Shown here piece after piece: positions 46,765 through 54,858 of a DNA stretch of 55,929 bases. Numbering within the stretch: the first letter of the stretch is position 1; each line of letters opens with the position of its first letter. The position numbers and the translations under genes were made by a program. Source of the stretch: an uncultured Prochlorococcus sp. (lineage in GTDB: Bacteria; Cyanobacteriota; Cyanobacteriia; PCC-6307; Cyanobiaceae); NCBI GenBank assembly GCA_902590355.1, contig CACIWI010000005.1, forward strand, positions 1 through 55,929, given 5' to 3'. Below the pieces are notes generated by a model. The model ran no database searches and was not told the DNA's origin. It worked only from the letters and a program-made list of their open reading frames with translations.

Positions 46765-49521
46765 ATGAGAGAAACCCTTACATCCAGTCCTGAACTATTT
46801 AGCGATATCAGTTGGAACCTACTTTTATTAGGGGAAGAAACTGCAAAAAAATGGGATCATAGCGAATTTAATATTGAACACATAATTCATACATTGTTCT
46901 CATCAAGTGAATTTTTTGCTTTCATTGAAAAATTATCAATCGACCAAGATACAGTTTTAGACATAACAGAAGATTTTTTAGAAGAGACACCAACAAATGA
47001 GTCAGATATTTTTACTATCGGAGAAGATTTAGAAATTTTATTAGATAACGCGAATCAGATTAAAACTCAATGGGGATCGAGATTAATAGAAATCCCTCAT
47101 TTACTAATTGCTCTTGGAAGAGATTTAAGAATTGGAAATTATGTTTTTGAAGAAGGAAACCTTTCAATGGAAAAATTAGAGGAAGAATTAAAGTTTTACC
47201 CAAACATTAATCAATCAAAAGATTCTTTTAATTATGGGAATGTAATTGAAATAAATAATAAATCTAATTTTGAATCAGACAAAGAAACTTTATTTAAAGA
47301 AGAAAAATTTAAAAAAGCTATTGTTCCATTACAGAAAAGTGAACTTCAAATTGAAACCAAAAAACAAGTTGGAAAAGATGAAAATGCTCTTTCAATTTAT
47401 GGAAAAGATTTAACAGAATCAGCTAAAAAAGGCTTACTGGATCCAGTTATAGGAAGAGAAAATGAGATCAATAATTTAATGAGGGTACTCTGCAGAAGAA
47501 ACAAAAATAACCCTATACTTATTGGCAATCCTGGAGTTGGTAAAACCTCAATTGCAAAATTACTTGCTCAATTGATTGTAGACAAAAAAGTTCCTAATAC
47601 TTTAAAGGACTTAAAAATCATTTCACTTGACTTAGGTGCATTAGTTTCTGGGACCAAATTTAGAGGTCAACTAGAGGAAAGACTAAGCTTAATAATGCAG
47701 GAACTAAATAATCCAAACCAAGGAATGATTCTATTTATTGATGAAATTCACTCAATATTAAGTTCTGACAGATCTTCTACCAACATCAGTAATATCTTAA
47801 AACCTTTACTAGCTGAAGGAGAACTTAGATGTATCGGTACAACAACACCTGAGAAATTTCGTGAAACTATTGAAAAAGATCAGGCATTAAATAATTGCTT
47901 TCAAAAGATAGCTGTTAATGAACCTTCAGTAGAATTAAGCTCAAAAATATTACAAGGGATCAAAAAGAAATATGAATTACATCATGGCATAAAAATTTCT
48001 GAAGAGGCTGTAAACTATTCTGCAAAATTGGCCGATAGATACATCAGCGATAAATGTCTCCCTGATAGTGCAATAGATTTAATTGATGAAGCAGCTGCAC
48101 AGTTGAAAATCGAGTCAAATAATATGCCTCAAATCATTCTCCAACAAGAAAACAAACTTAATACTATTGATGAAAAATTGAATAATTTGCAAGGAGAAAA
48201 TATAGAAGCTCAAGAAAAACTATTGATTAATAGAAAACAATCAGAGGCAAAATTGAACGTTCTTTTGGAAACCTGGAACAATTTAAGTGAAGAAATGGAG
48301 GAATTATCTATTTTAATGAAAGAAGAAGATAAGCTAACCAAACAAATTAAAGATAAATCAAATCGCGAAATTGAAAATGATCTAGATTATTTAGAAAAGC
48401 TTGAAGAAGAGTTAAGTGAAATAGAGAATGACATACAAAAAGTTGAAGAGAACTTTAATAAAATAAAGAAAAATAGAAATTTCCCTTTTAAATATCAAGT
48501 TGAACCAGACGATATTGCAGATGTTATATCAAAAATCACAGGTATTCCAATTACTAAAGTAGTTTCAAATGAACGGAAGAAATTAGTCAATCTAGAAACA
48601 GAACTAAGTGAAAAAGTTATTGGACAAGAAAAAGCCATAAAAGCTGTTTCTGCTGCAATTAGAAGAGCTCGAGTTGGTATGAAAAGTCCTAAAAGACCTA
48701 TTGGATCTTTTTTATTTATGGGTCCTACTGGTGTTGGTAAAACAGAATTAGCAAAATCTCTTGCAACAGCTTTATTTGATGAAGAAGACGCACTTTTAAG
48801 ATTAGATATGAGTGAATATATGGAAAAAAATGCCGTAGCAAGACTTTTAGGAGCTCCTCCAGGTTATGTTGGTTATGAAGAGGGAGGTCAATTAACTGAA
48901 GCTGTAAGACGTAAACCCTATTCAGTAATACTTCTTGATGAGATAGAAAAAGCACATGCAGAAGTATTTAATATCCTTTTGCAAGTCTTAGATGAAGGAA
49001 GATTAACAGACTCTCAAGGAAGGACCGTAAATTTCAAAAATACGGTAATCATTATGACAAGTAACCTAGCTGGTAAATCTATACTGGAGTATTCACAAAA
49101 GATTTCTAAAAGTGAGGGAAAGTTAGAAAAAGATAAACAAACTCTAGATGATTCAATTAGTAATGCATTGTCTTCAATTTTTAGACCTGAATTTTTAAAT
49201 AGAATTGACGAAGTGGTAAAGTTTGATCCATTATCTATTGATGAACTTCAAAAAATAATCATTCTACAAACAGAAGATTTAAAGAACCTGCTACTTGAGC
49301 AGAAAATAAATATCGCTATAGATAAAAAAGTTATCAACAAAATTGCAAACGATTCCTACGAACCTGAATATGGTGCTAGGCCACTTAGCAGGGAACTTAG
49401 AAGACAAATAGAAAATCCCTTGGCTTCCAAACTTTTAGAGGATAACTTCAAAAATAAAAAAAGTATAACAATTCAACTTAACCCTGCGAAAAAAGATGAG
49501 ATCGTTTTCAAACCTAGCTGA
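46765..49521 (+). CDS. clpB: ClpB-type AAA+ ATPase (second ClpB, ClpB2-like)
   Basis: A 918-residue Hsp100 protein. The N-terminal Clp-N-like domain (about 1-150) is divergent, followed by an acidic linker. NBD1 has GNPGVGKT (254-261) and ILFIDEIHSIL. The middle coiled coil (about 450-575) has ClpB length, not the short ClpC form. NBD2 has GPTGVGKT (653-660), LLRLDMSEYMEK, GAPPGYVGYEEGGQL, VILLDEIEKAH and the Arg-finger region FRPEFLNRIDE. The ClpP-docking (I/L)GF loop of ClpC/ClpA is not seen, so a disaggregase rather than protease-partner role is likely. secE follows after 61 bases. Confidence 0.88.
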   Translation: MRETLTSSPELFSDISWNLLLLGEETAKKWDHSEFNIEHIIHTLFSSSEFFAFIEKLSIDQDTVLDITEDFLEETPTNESDIFTIGEDLEILLDNANQIKTQWGSRLIEIPHLLIALGRDLRIGNYVFEEGNLSMEKLEEELKFYPNINQSKDSFNYGNVIEINNKSNFESDKETLFKEEKFKKAIVPLQKSELQIETKKQVGKDENALSIYGKDLTESAKKGLLDPVIGRENEINNLMRVLCRRNKNNPILIGNPGVGKTSIAKLLAQLIVDKKVPNTLKDLKIISLDLGALVSGTKFRGQLEERLSLIMQELNNPNQGMILFIDEIHSILSSDRSSTNISNILKPLLAEGELRCIGTTTPEKFRETIEKDQALNNCFQKIAVNEPSVELSSKILQGIKKKYELHHGIKISEEAVNYSAKLADRYISDKCLPDSAIDLIDEAAAQLKIESNNMPQIILQQENKLNTIDEKLNNLQGENIEAQEKLLINRKQSEAKLNVLLETWNNLSEEMEELSILMKEEDKLTKQIKDKSNREIENDLDYLEKLEEELSEIENDIQKVEENFNKIKKNRNFPFKYQVEPDDIADVISKITGIPITKVVSNERKKLVNLETELSEKVIGQEKAIKAVSAAIRRARVGMKSPKRPIGSFLFMGPTGVGKTELAKSLATALFDEEDALLRLDMSEYMEKNAVARLLGAPPGYVGYEEGGQLTEAVRRKPYSVILLDEIEKAHAEVFNILLQVLDEGRLTDSQGRTVNFKNTVIIMTSNLAGKSILEYSQKISKSEGKLEKDKQTLDDSISNALSSIFRPEFLNRIDEVVKFDPLSIDELQKIIILQTEDLKNLLLEQKINIAIDKKVINKIANDSYEPEYGARPLSRELRRQIENPLASKLLEDNFKNKKSITIQLNPAKKDEIVFKPS

Positions 49522-49582
49522 GGAGTAAATCAATAAGCTAAAATAAAAATTAAAGCATAAAGCTTAATTTCAAAAAAATTTT

Positions 49583-49825
49583 GTGACAAGTCCTACTACT
49601 AATAAAGAACCTCTTAAAAAGGATTCTCCTGAAGTTGAAGAGCCTAAAAAAAAGAATAATTTTTTTAGATCTACCTACGATGAGCTTAAACTTGTCGTGT
49701 GGCCTAACAAACAACAACTTTTTAGCGAATCAGTAGCAGTTATAATTATGGTATCTTTTTCTGCTGCAGCCATTGCTTCTGTTAGCAGATTCTATGGATG
49801 GGCAGCCTCGCAAATTTTTGGTTGA
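49583..49825 (+). CDS. secE: Preprotein translocase subunit SecE
   Basis: The small membrane subunit of SecYEG, 80 residues. A hydrophilic Lys/Glu/Pro-rich N-terminus is followed by the conserved amphipathic segment FFRSTYDELKLVVWPNKQQL (about 27-46) and one membrane helix (about 48-70). The start is GTG at 49583. It begins the classical secE-nusG-rplK-rplA-rplJ-rplL order found in most bacteria. Confidence 0.94.
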   Translation: MTSPTTNKEPLKKDSPEVEEPKKKNNFFRSTYDELKLVVWPNKQQLFSESVAVIIMVSFSAAAIASVSRFYGWAASQIFG

Positions 49826-49876
49826 ATTATCTCCCTAATATCCATCAATAAAAATCTTAATTAAGCTTCCAGAAAA

Positions 49877-50488
49877 ATGAGTAATGAATTAACTACAAAC
49901 CTTGCTTCTTCGAAAGCAAATACAAGCATCGCAAGATGGTATGCCGTTCAAGTAGCATCAAGCTGTGAAAAAAAAGTAAAAGCGACTCTTGAGCAGAGAT
50001 CAGTAACTTTAGGCGTTAATAATAGAATCATTGAAATTGAAATTCCTCAAACTCCAGGAATTAAATTAAAAAAAGATGGAAGCAGACAAACTACTGAAGA
50101 AAAAGTTTTCCCAGGTTATGTCCTCGTAAGAATGATTTTGGATGAAGATACAATGATGGCTGTTAAAAGTACTCCAAATGTAATTAACTTTGTCGGTGCT
50201 GAAGACGGTAGAGGCAGCGGAAGATCGCGAGGTCATATCAAACCTCGACCATTATCAAGACAAGAAGTTAATAGAATCTTTAAGCGCGCATCAGAGAAAA
50301 AAGCTGTAATCAAGTTAGATATTGAAGAAAAAGATAGAATCATTGTAACTAGCGGTCCATTCAAGGATTTCCAGGGAGAAGTTATAGAAGTTTCTGGAGA
50401 AAGAAATAAATTAAAAGCATTACTTTCAATATTTGGGCGCGAGACTCCTGTAGAATTAGAATTCTCCCAAATCAATAAACAAAATTAA
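49877..50488 (+). CDS. nusG: Transcription termination/antitermination protein NusG
   Basis: Binds RNA polymerase and couples transcription to translation. It is 203 residues, with an NGN domain (about 18-130) with RWYAVQVASSCEKKV and EEKVFPGYVLVRM, and a KOW domain (about 150-203) with KDRIIVTSGPFKDFQGEVIEV. It lies 51 bases after secE and 67 bases before rplK. Confidence 0.96.
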   Translation: MSNELTTNLASSKANTSIARWYAVQVASSCEKKVKATLEQRSVTLGVNNRIIEIEIPQTPGIKLKKDGSRQTTEEKVFPGYVLVRMILDEDTMMAVKSTPNVINFVGAEDGRGSGRSRGHIKPRPLSRQEVNRIFKRASEKKAVIKLDIEEKDRIIVTSGPFKDFQGEVIEVSGERNKLKALLSIFGRETPVELEFSQINKQN

Positions 50489-50555
50489 TTTCTAATTGTT
50501 CTTGTTTATCGAGTAAAATTATGATTTTCTACTCCAGCTTAAATTATCTAATCTA

Positions 50556-50981
50556 ATGGCAAAAAAAATTGTTGCAGTTATCAAGCTTGCTCTACAAGCA
50601 GGCAAAGCAAATCCTGCTCCTCCTGTAGGGCCAGCTTTAGGACAACATGGTGTCAACATCATGGCATTTTGCAAAGAATACAACGCAAGGACACAAGATA
50701 AAGCTGGTTTTGTAATTCCAGTCGAGATTTCTGTTTTTGAAGATAGAAGCTTTACTTTTATCACAAAAACACCTCCTGCTTCCGTCTTAATAACAAAAGC
50801 AGCTGGTATAGAGAAAGGTTCAGGTGAATCCGCAAAAGGCTCTGTTGGGAATATAAGTAAAGCTCAATTAGAAGAAATAGCCAAAACTAAGCTTCCTGAT
50901 CTAAACTGTTCTAGTGTTGAATCAGCAATGAAAGTAATTGAGGGTACTGCTCGTAATATGGGAGTCTCTATCACTGATTGA
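50556..50981 (+). CDS. rplK: 50S ribosomal protein L11
   Basis: Part of the GTPase-associated center of the 50S subunit, and needed for stringent-response sensing where RelA is present. It is 141 residues with [41 protein letters not shown] (read in parts) and the RNA-binding C-terminal domain with KPPASVLI-like [13 protein letters not shown] and [10 protein letters not shown]. It is followed after 66 bases by rplA. Confidence 0.98.
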   Translation: MAKKIVAVIKLALQAGKANPAPPVGPALGQHGVNIMAFCKEYNARTQDKAGFVIPVEISVFEDRSFTFITKTPPASVLITKAAGIEKGSGESAKGSVGNISKAQLEEIAKTKLPDLNCSSVESAMKVIEGTARNMGVSITD

Positions 50982-51007
50982 GTTCAATACACAATGTCTC
51001 ACTATTT

Positions 51008-51040
51008 AGGGGAGGTTAGTTAATAACCGTTTGCACCCAA
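51008..51040 (+). promoter_or_regulatory. Hairpin in the rplK-rplA spacer, possible L1 site
   Basis: GGTTA (51014-51018) pairs with TAACC (51024-51028) across a 5-base loop. The flanks (GGGG before, GCACCC after) could extend it with an internal loop. It sits about 20 bases before the rplA ATG. In bacteria L1 often represses its own operon by binding mRNA near this position; that role here is inferred and not shown. Confidence 0.3.
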
Positions 51041-51047
51041 TATTATT

Positions 51048-51755
51048 ATGAAAAAACTATCTAAAAGAATGGCGGCTCTATCAACAAAGATAGAAGATCG
51101 CATATACGCACCACTCGAAGCTCTTAGTATTATTAAGGAAAATGCTAATGCAAAATTTGATGAAACTATTGAAGCACATATACGTCTTGGTATTGATCCA
51201 AAATATACTGATCAACAATTAAGGACCACTGTTGCATTACCACATGGTACTGGCCAAAGCATCAAAATTGCAGTAATTACAAGCGGTGAGAATGTATCGA
51301 AAGCTAAGGCTGCTGGTGCAGATTTATTTGGCGAAGAAGATCTTGTAGAAAGTATCAACAAAGGAAATATGGATTTTGATCTACTTATTGCAACTCCAGA
51401 TATGATGCCAAAGGTTGCAAAATTAGGAAGAGTTTTAGGACCTAGAGGTTTAATGCCTAATCCTAAGGCTGGGACAGTAACTAATGACATTGCTAATGCA
51501 ATAAAAGAATTCAAAGCTGGTAAGCTCGAATTTAGAGCAGATAAGGCTGGAATAGTTCATGTCCGCTTTGGAAAAGCAAGTTTCACAAAAGAGGCTCTAT
51601 TTGATAACTTAAAAACCTTACAAGAATCAATTGATAAAAATAAACCAAGTGGAGCTAAAGGAAAGTATTGGAAAACTTTTTATGTAACTTCAACAATGGG
51701 GCCTTCAGTCCAAGTTGACATAAATGCTGTGCAAGATTACCAACCTGAAGGTTAA
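51048..51755 (+). CDS. rplA: 50S ribosomal protein L1
   Basis: Stalk protein that binds 23S rRNA near the E site and often represses its own operon. It is 235 residues with the L1 signatures [61 protein letters not shown] (read in parts) and GPSVQVDI. The length is normal. A -10-like TATAAT and the L10 leader follow its stop. Confidence 0.98.
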   Translation: MKKLSKRMAALSTKIEDRIYAPLEALSIIKENANAKFDETIEAHIRLGIDPKYTDQQLRTTVALPHGTGQSIKIAVITSGENVSKAKAAGADLFGEEDLVESINKGNMDFDLLIATPDMMPKVAKLGRVLGPRGLMPNPKAGTVTNDIANAIKEFKAGKLEFRADKAGIVHVRFGKASFTKEALFDNLKTLQESIDKNKPSGAKGKYWKTFYVTSTMGPSVQVDINAVQDYQPEG

Positions 51756-51765
51756 CGCTTTGTAG

Positions 51766-51771
51766 TATAAT
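51766..51771 (+). promoter_or_regulatory. Candidate -10 box for rplJ-rplL
   Basis: A consensus TATAAT lies 11 bases after the rplA stop and just before the L10 leader. No convincing -35 box is seen 16-18 bases upstream. A separate promoter for rplJL is known in other bacteria; here it is a weak inference. Confidence 0.35.
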
Positions 51772-51779
51772 TTAAATTG

Positions 51780-51940
51780 CAACAATACGGCCAAAGAAAG
51801 TAGGTTGATTTAGTTTTTCTAAATTTTTAATTCCTACCGAGGACTCGTCTTAAATTATTTCTTTTTGGATCTAATAAAAGCGGCCTCTTTTAAAGAACTT
51901 TGCCGCATTTCCTGCTCTCCCTAAATTACGATCCAAAAAA
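51780..51940 (+). ncRNA. Ribosomal protein L10 leader
   Basis: The 190-base gap before rplJ holds an ordered set of helices. GTAGG (51800-51804)/CCTAC (51833-51837) encloses TTTAG (51809-51813)/CTAAA (51819-51823). Next, GCGGC (51880-51884)/GCCGC (51902-51906) encloses a TCTTT/AAAGA hairpin. A perfect 10-bp pair, TTTTTGGATC (51862-51871) with GATCCAAAAA (51930-51939), closes the second domain 6 bases before the rplJ ATG. Position and first-helix shape fit the known L10 leader, where the L10-L12 complex binds to repress. The long-range helix could control access to the rplJ start. Confidence 0.75.
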
Positions 51941-51945
51941 CATCA

Positions 51946-52473
51946 ATGGGCCGAACACTAGAGAATAAGCAAAAAATCGTTACTGAGATTAAATCTCTTT
52001 TAGACGACTCGGAAATGGCTGTAGTTCTTGACTATAAAGGTTTAACTATCAAAGAGATGTCAGATTTGCGATCTAGATTGCAAACAACTAATGGCATCTG
52101 CAAAGTTACTAAAAATTCATTAATGCGCAAAGCTATTGATGGAGATAGTAATTGGAACGATCTTGAATCTTTACTGACCGGAACAAATGCTTTTGTCTTA
52201 ATTAAAGAAGATGTTGGTGGAGCTGTAAAAGCAATCCAATCTTTTCAAAAAGACACAAAAAAATCCGAGACCAAAGGAGCTTTATTTGAAGGCAGACTTC
52301 TTAGCGATTCTGAAATAAAAGAAATTGCAAGTCTTCCATCTAAAGAAGTATTGATGGCAAAAATTGCTGGCGCTCTTAATGGCGTTGCAACAAAAATTGC
52401 GATCTCTATTAATGAAGTACCTTCTGGACTTGCTAGATCACTTAAACAACATTCTGAAAAATCAGAATCCTAA
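51946..52473 (+). CDS. rplJ: 50S ribosomal protein L10
   Basis: Base of the ribosomal stalk; it holds the L7/L12 dimers. It is 175 residues with the L10 signatures [41 protein letters not shown] and [17 protein letters not shown]. The C-terminal helix binds L12. It is preceded by the L10 leader and followed after 28 bases by rplL. Confidence 0.98.
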   Translation: MGRTLENKQKIVTEIKSLLDDSEMAVVLDYKGLTIKEMSDLRSRLQTTNGICKVTKNSLMRKAIDGDSNWNDLESLLTGTNAFVLIKEDVGGAVKAIQSFQKDTKKSETKGALFEGRLLSDSEIKEIASLPSKEVLMAKIAGALNGVATKIAISINEVPSGLARSLKQHSEKSES

Positions 52474-52501
52474 ATTCAAAACCTAATTAACTTTTAAGAA
52501 A

Positions 52502-52897
52502 ATGTCCGCAAAAACTGAAGAAATTCTTGAATCATTAAAATCTCTATCACTTTTAGAAGCATCTGAGCTTGTAAAGCAAATTGAAGAGGCTTTTGGTGTA
52601 TCTGCTGCAGCTTCTGCAGGTGTAGTTATGGCAGCTCCAGGAGCTGCTGGCGGTGACGCAGATGGTGGCGCTGCTGAAGAAAAAACTGAATTTGATGTAG
52701 TTCTCGAAAGCTTTGATGCAGCTGCAAAAATCAAAGTACTTAAAGTTGTAAGAAATGCAACTGGTCTAGGTCTTGGCGATGCAAAAGCACTTGTTGAAGC
52801 TGCACCAAAAACAGTAAAAGAAGGAATTGCTAAAGCAGATGCCGAATCTTTAAAGAAAGAGATTGAAGAAGCTGGCGGTAAAGTTACACTTAAGTAA
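52502..52897 (+). CDS. rplL: 50S ribosomal protein L7/L12
   Basis: The multi-copy stalk protein that recruits translation GTPases. It is 131 residues: an N-terminal dimerisation domain with [22 protein letters not shown], an Ala/Gly-rich hinge, and a C-terminal factor-binding domain with [36 protein letters not shown] and [14 protein letters not shown]. The gene is markedly more GC-rich than its surroundings because of its Ala and Gly codons. A hairpin follows at 52913-52937. Confidence 0.98.
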   Translation: MSAKTEEILESLKSLSLLEASELVKQIEEAFGVSAAASAGVVMAAPGAAGGDADGGAAEEKTEFDVVLESFDAAAKIKVLKVVRNATGLGLGDAKALVEAAPKTVKEGIAKADAESLKKEIEEAGGKVTLK

Positions 52898-52912
52898 GAG
52901 AATATTTTTTTC

Positions 52913-52937
52913 AAGCCGATAGACTTTATATCGGCTT
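52913..52937 (+). terminator. Hairpin between rplL and rnhA
   Basis: AAGCCGATA (52913-52921) pairs perfectly with TATCGGCTT (52929-52937), with a 7-base loop. It has no T run after it (CAAAAATT follows), and it ends 8 bases before the rnhA ATG. It may be a terminator or attenuator of the ribosomal operon, or a structure over the rnhA start. Confidence 0.6.
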
Positions 52938-52945
52938 CAAAAATT

Positions 52946-53665
52946 ATGAATATTGATAGTATTGCAATTGAAGCTGCAACTGATGGAGCCTGCAGTGGTA
53001 ATCCAGGTCCAGGTGGTTGGGGTGGACTTATAATTTTTGACGACAAAAGTGAATTAGAAATAGGTGGTTCCGAGCAAAATACTACCAATAATAGAATGGA
53101 ACTCACTGCGGCTATAAAAACACTTGAGAAATTAAAAACCTATAAATTAAAGGAGAACTTTAAATTAAGAACTGATAGTAAATATGTCATAGAAGGCTAT
53201 ACAAAATGGATTACTAATTGGAAGAGAAATGGATGGAAAACAAGCTCAGGAAAATCAGTTCAAAATCTTGATTTATGGCAAAAAATTGATCAATTAAGAA
53301 TAAATGGCCTTGTAATGGAATATGTTAAGGGTCATAGTGGTGATAAACAAAATGATAGAGTTGATAGAATCGCAACCAACTATAGCAAAGGTATATCTTT
53401 AGAAAGTAAATTAAAGGAGTCAGAATCTTCAGCTGACTTTTTTGAAAAAAATGCCCCTTCAGAAATTCAGAAATTGTTTTCAAGGAATGAATTAATTGAA
53501 AAATTTGCCGACAAAAAGTATTTGTTAAGTTCGCCAGAACTAAGCACCTTATTAGGTGAAGAAAACCACTTAAAGATCAAACTATATTCACTTTTTGAAT
53601 GGCGTAATTGGAGATTGATTCCTAAAGATAAAAAATATTGGATAATAGAAAAAAAAGAAGCCTAA
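52946..53665 (+). CDS. rnhA: Ribonuclease HI with C-terminal extension
   Basis: Degrades RNA in RNA-DNA hybrids. The RNase H domain (1-148) carries the DEDD acidic residues D13 (ATDGACSGNPGPGGWG), E52 (NNRMELTAA), D77 (RTDSKYVIEG) and D140 (NDRVDRIA), with the conserved H130 in VKGHSGDKQND. Bacterial RNase HI is usually about 150-160 residues; this one has 239, with about 90 extra residues that contain LFSRNELIEKFADKKYLLSS and end LIPKDKKYWIIEKKEA. The extension has no family I recognise. pyrD follows after 6 bases. Confidence 0.93.
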   Translation: MNIDSIAIEAATDGACSGNPGPGGWGGLIIFDDKSELEIGGSEQNTTNNRMELTAAIKTLEKLKTYKLKENFKLRTDSKYVIEGYTKWITNWKRNGWKTSSGKSVQNLDLWQKIDQLRINGLVMEYVKGHSGDKQNDRVDRIATNYSKGISLESKLKESESSADFFEKNAPSEIQKLFSRNELIEKFADKKYLLSSPELSTLLGEENHLKIKLYSLFEWRNWRLIPKDKKYWIIEKKEA

Positions 53666-53671
53666 TTTTTT

Positions 53672-54841
53672 ATGAATGAACAGAAAGGGGGATTTAAAAA
53701 TCTTTATAAAAACTTGATTACCCCTGTATTAAAAAAAGACTCTGGAATTGATGCAGAATACTTAACTAATTTATCTCTTAGCCTTTTATCATTCAGTTCA
53801 AGAAAATATAATTGGCCTGTAGTTTCATCTATCTTAAAAAATCTAAATGAAGAATTTTCTATAGTTGATAAAAGGTTAACTCAGAGTATATGTGGTATAA
53901 ATTTTTGTAATCCAATTGGTTTAGCTGCGGGTTTTGACAAAAATGGAAATGCTGCAAATGTATGGAAAGATTTTGGTTTTGGATTTGCCGAACTTGGTAC
54001 AGTAACCAAATTTGCTCAGAATGGAAATCCCAAACCAAGGTTGTTTAGATTAGCGGAGGAAGAAGCAGCATTAAATAGAATGGGCTTTAATAACAATGGT
54101 GCTGAAAATCTAGTTAAAAACTTTGTAGAACAAGGAATTAAGTTTAAAAAAAATAGAAAGAATATTTGTTTAGGGATAAATTTTGGCAAGTCTAAAATTA
54201 CAGATTTATCTCAAGCAAAAGATGATTATTTAACATCTCTAAAATTATTAATTCCATATTGTGATTATGCAGCAATAAACGTAAGTTCTCCAAATACTGA
54301 AGGACTAAGAAAATTGCAAGATCCGATTCTTCTAAAAGAACTTCTTAGAGAAATTAAAAACTTACCTAATTGTCCACCATTATTTGTAAAAATTGCGCCA
54401 GATTTAAGCCTTAAAGATATTGAAGATATTTGCCAGTTAATAATTGAGGAAAATGTCGATGGGATAATTGCTATTAATACCAGCATAGATAGATTAGGTC
54501 TTGAAAATAGGAAAATCAGGCAAACAGGATTATTACTTTCTGAAGAAAATGGAGGATTAAGTGGAAAGCCTCTACAAAAAAAAGCAAATCAAATAATAAA
54601 ACATATACATAATATTGATAAAAAGATTATTTTAATTGGCGTTGGAGGAATCGATAGTCCAGAGTCGGCTTGGGAAAGAATTTGTTCTGGAGCATCATTA
54701 ATTCAACTTTATACGGGATGGATATATAAGGGGCCACAATTAGTCCCCAATATACTTGAAGGGATTTTAAAACAACTCAATAAACATCAATTATCTAATA
54801 TAAAAGAGGCCATTGGATCAGATTTAGAATGGGTTAAATAA
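53672..54841 (+). CDS. pyrD: Dihydroorotate dehydrogenase (quinone), class 2
   Basis: Oxidises dihydroorotate to orotate, passing electrons to quinone. It is 389 residues, class 2 by the N-terminal membrane-associating extension (about 1-60), then GLAAGFDKNGNAANVWKDFGFGFAELGTVT (read in parts), NRMGFNNNGA, AAINVSSPNTEGLRKLQ (catalytic-Ser region), KIAPDLS and the FMN phosphate motifs INTSI and IGVGGIDSPESAWE. It starts 6 bases after rnhA and is followed after 17 bases by the aminotransferase-like gene. Confidence 0.96.
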   Translation: MNEQKGGFKNLYKNLITPVLKKDSGIDAEYLTNLSLSLLSFSSRKYNWPVVSSILKNLNEEFSIVDKRLTQSICGINFCNPIGLAAGFDKNGNAANVWKDFGFGFAELGTVTKFAQNGNPKPRLFRLAEEEAALNRMGFNNNGAENLVKNFVEQGIKFKKNRKNICLGINFGKSKITDLSQAKDDYLTSLKLLIPYCDYAAINVSSPNTEGLRKLQDPILLKELLREIKNLPNCPPLFVKIAPDLSLKDIEDICQLIIEENVDGIIAINTSIDRLGLENRKIRQTGLLLSEENGGLSGKPLQKKANQIIKHIHNIDKKIILIGVGGIDSPESAWERICSGASLIQLYTGWIYKGPQLVPNILEGILKQLNKHQLSNIKEAIGSDLEWVK

Positions 54842-54858
54842 AAATTAGAAAATGAATA

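Noticed and set aside
52483..53106. 207-codon minus-strand frame
   Set aside because: Antisense to rplL and the rnhA start; its Ala/Ser/Pro-rich composition is what the GC-richer rplL codons give in reverse.
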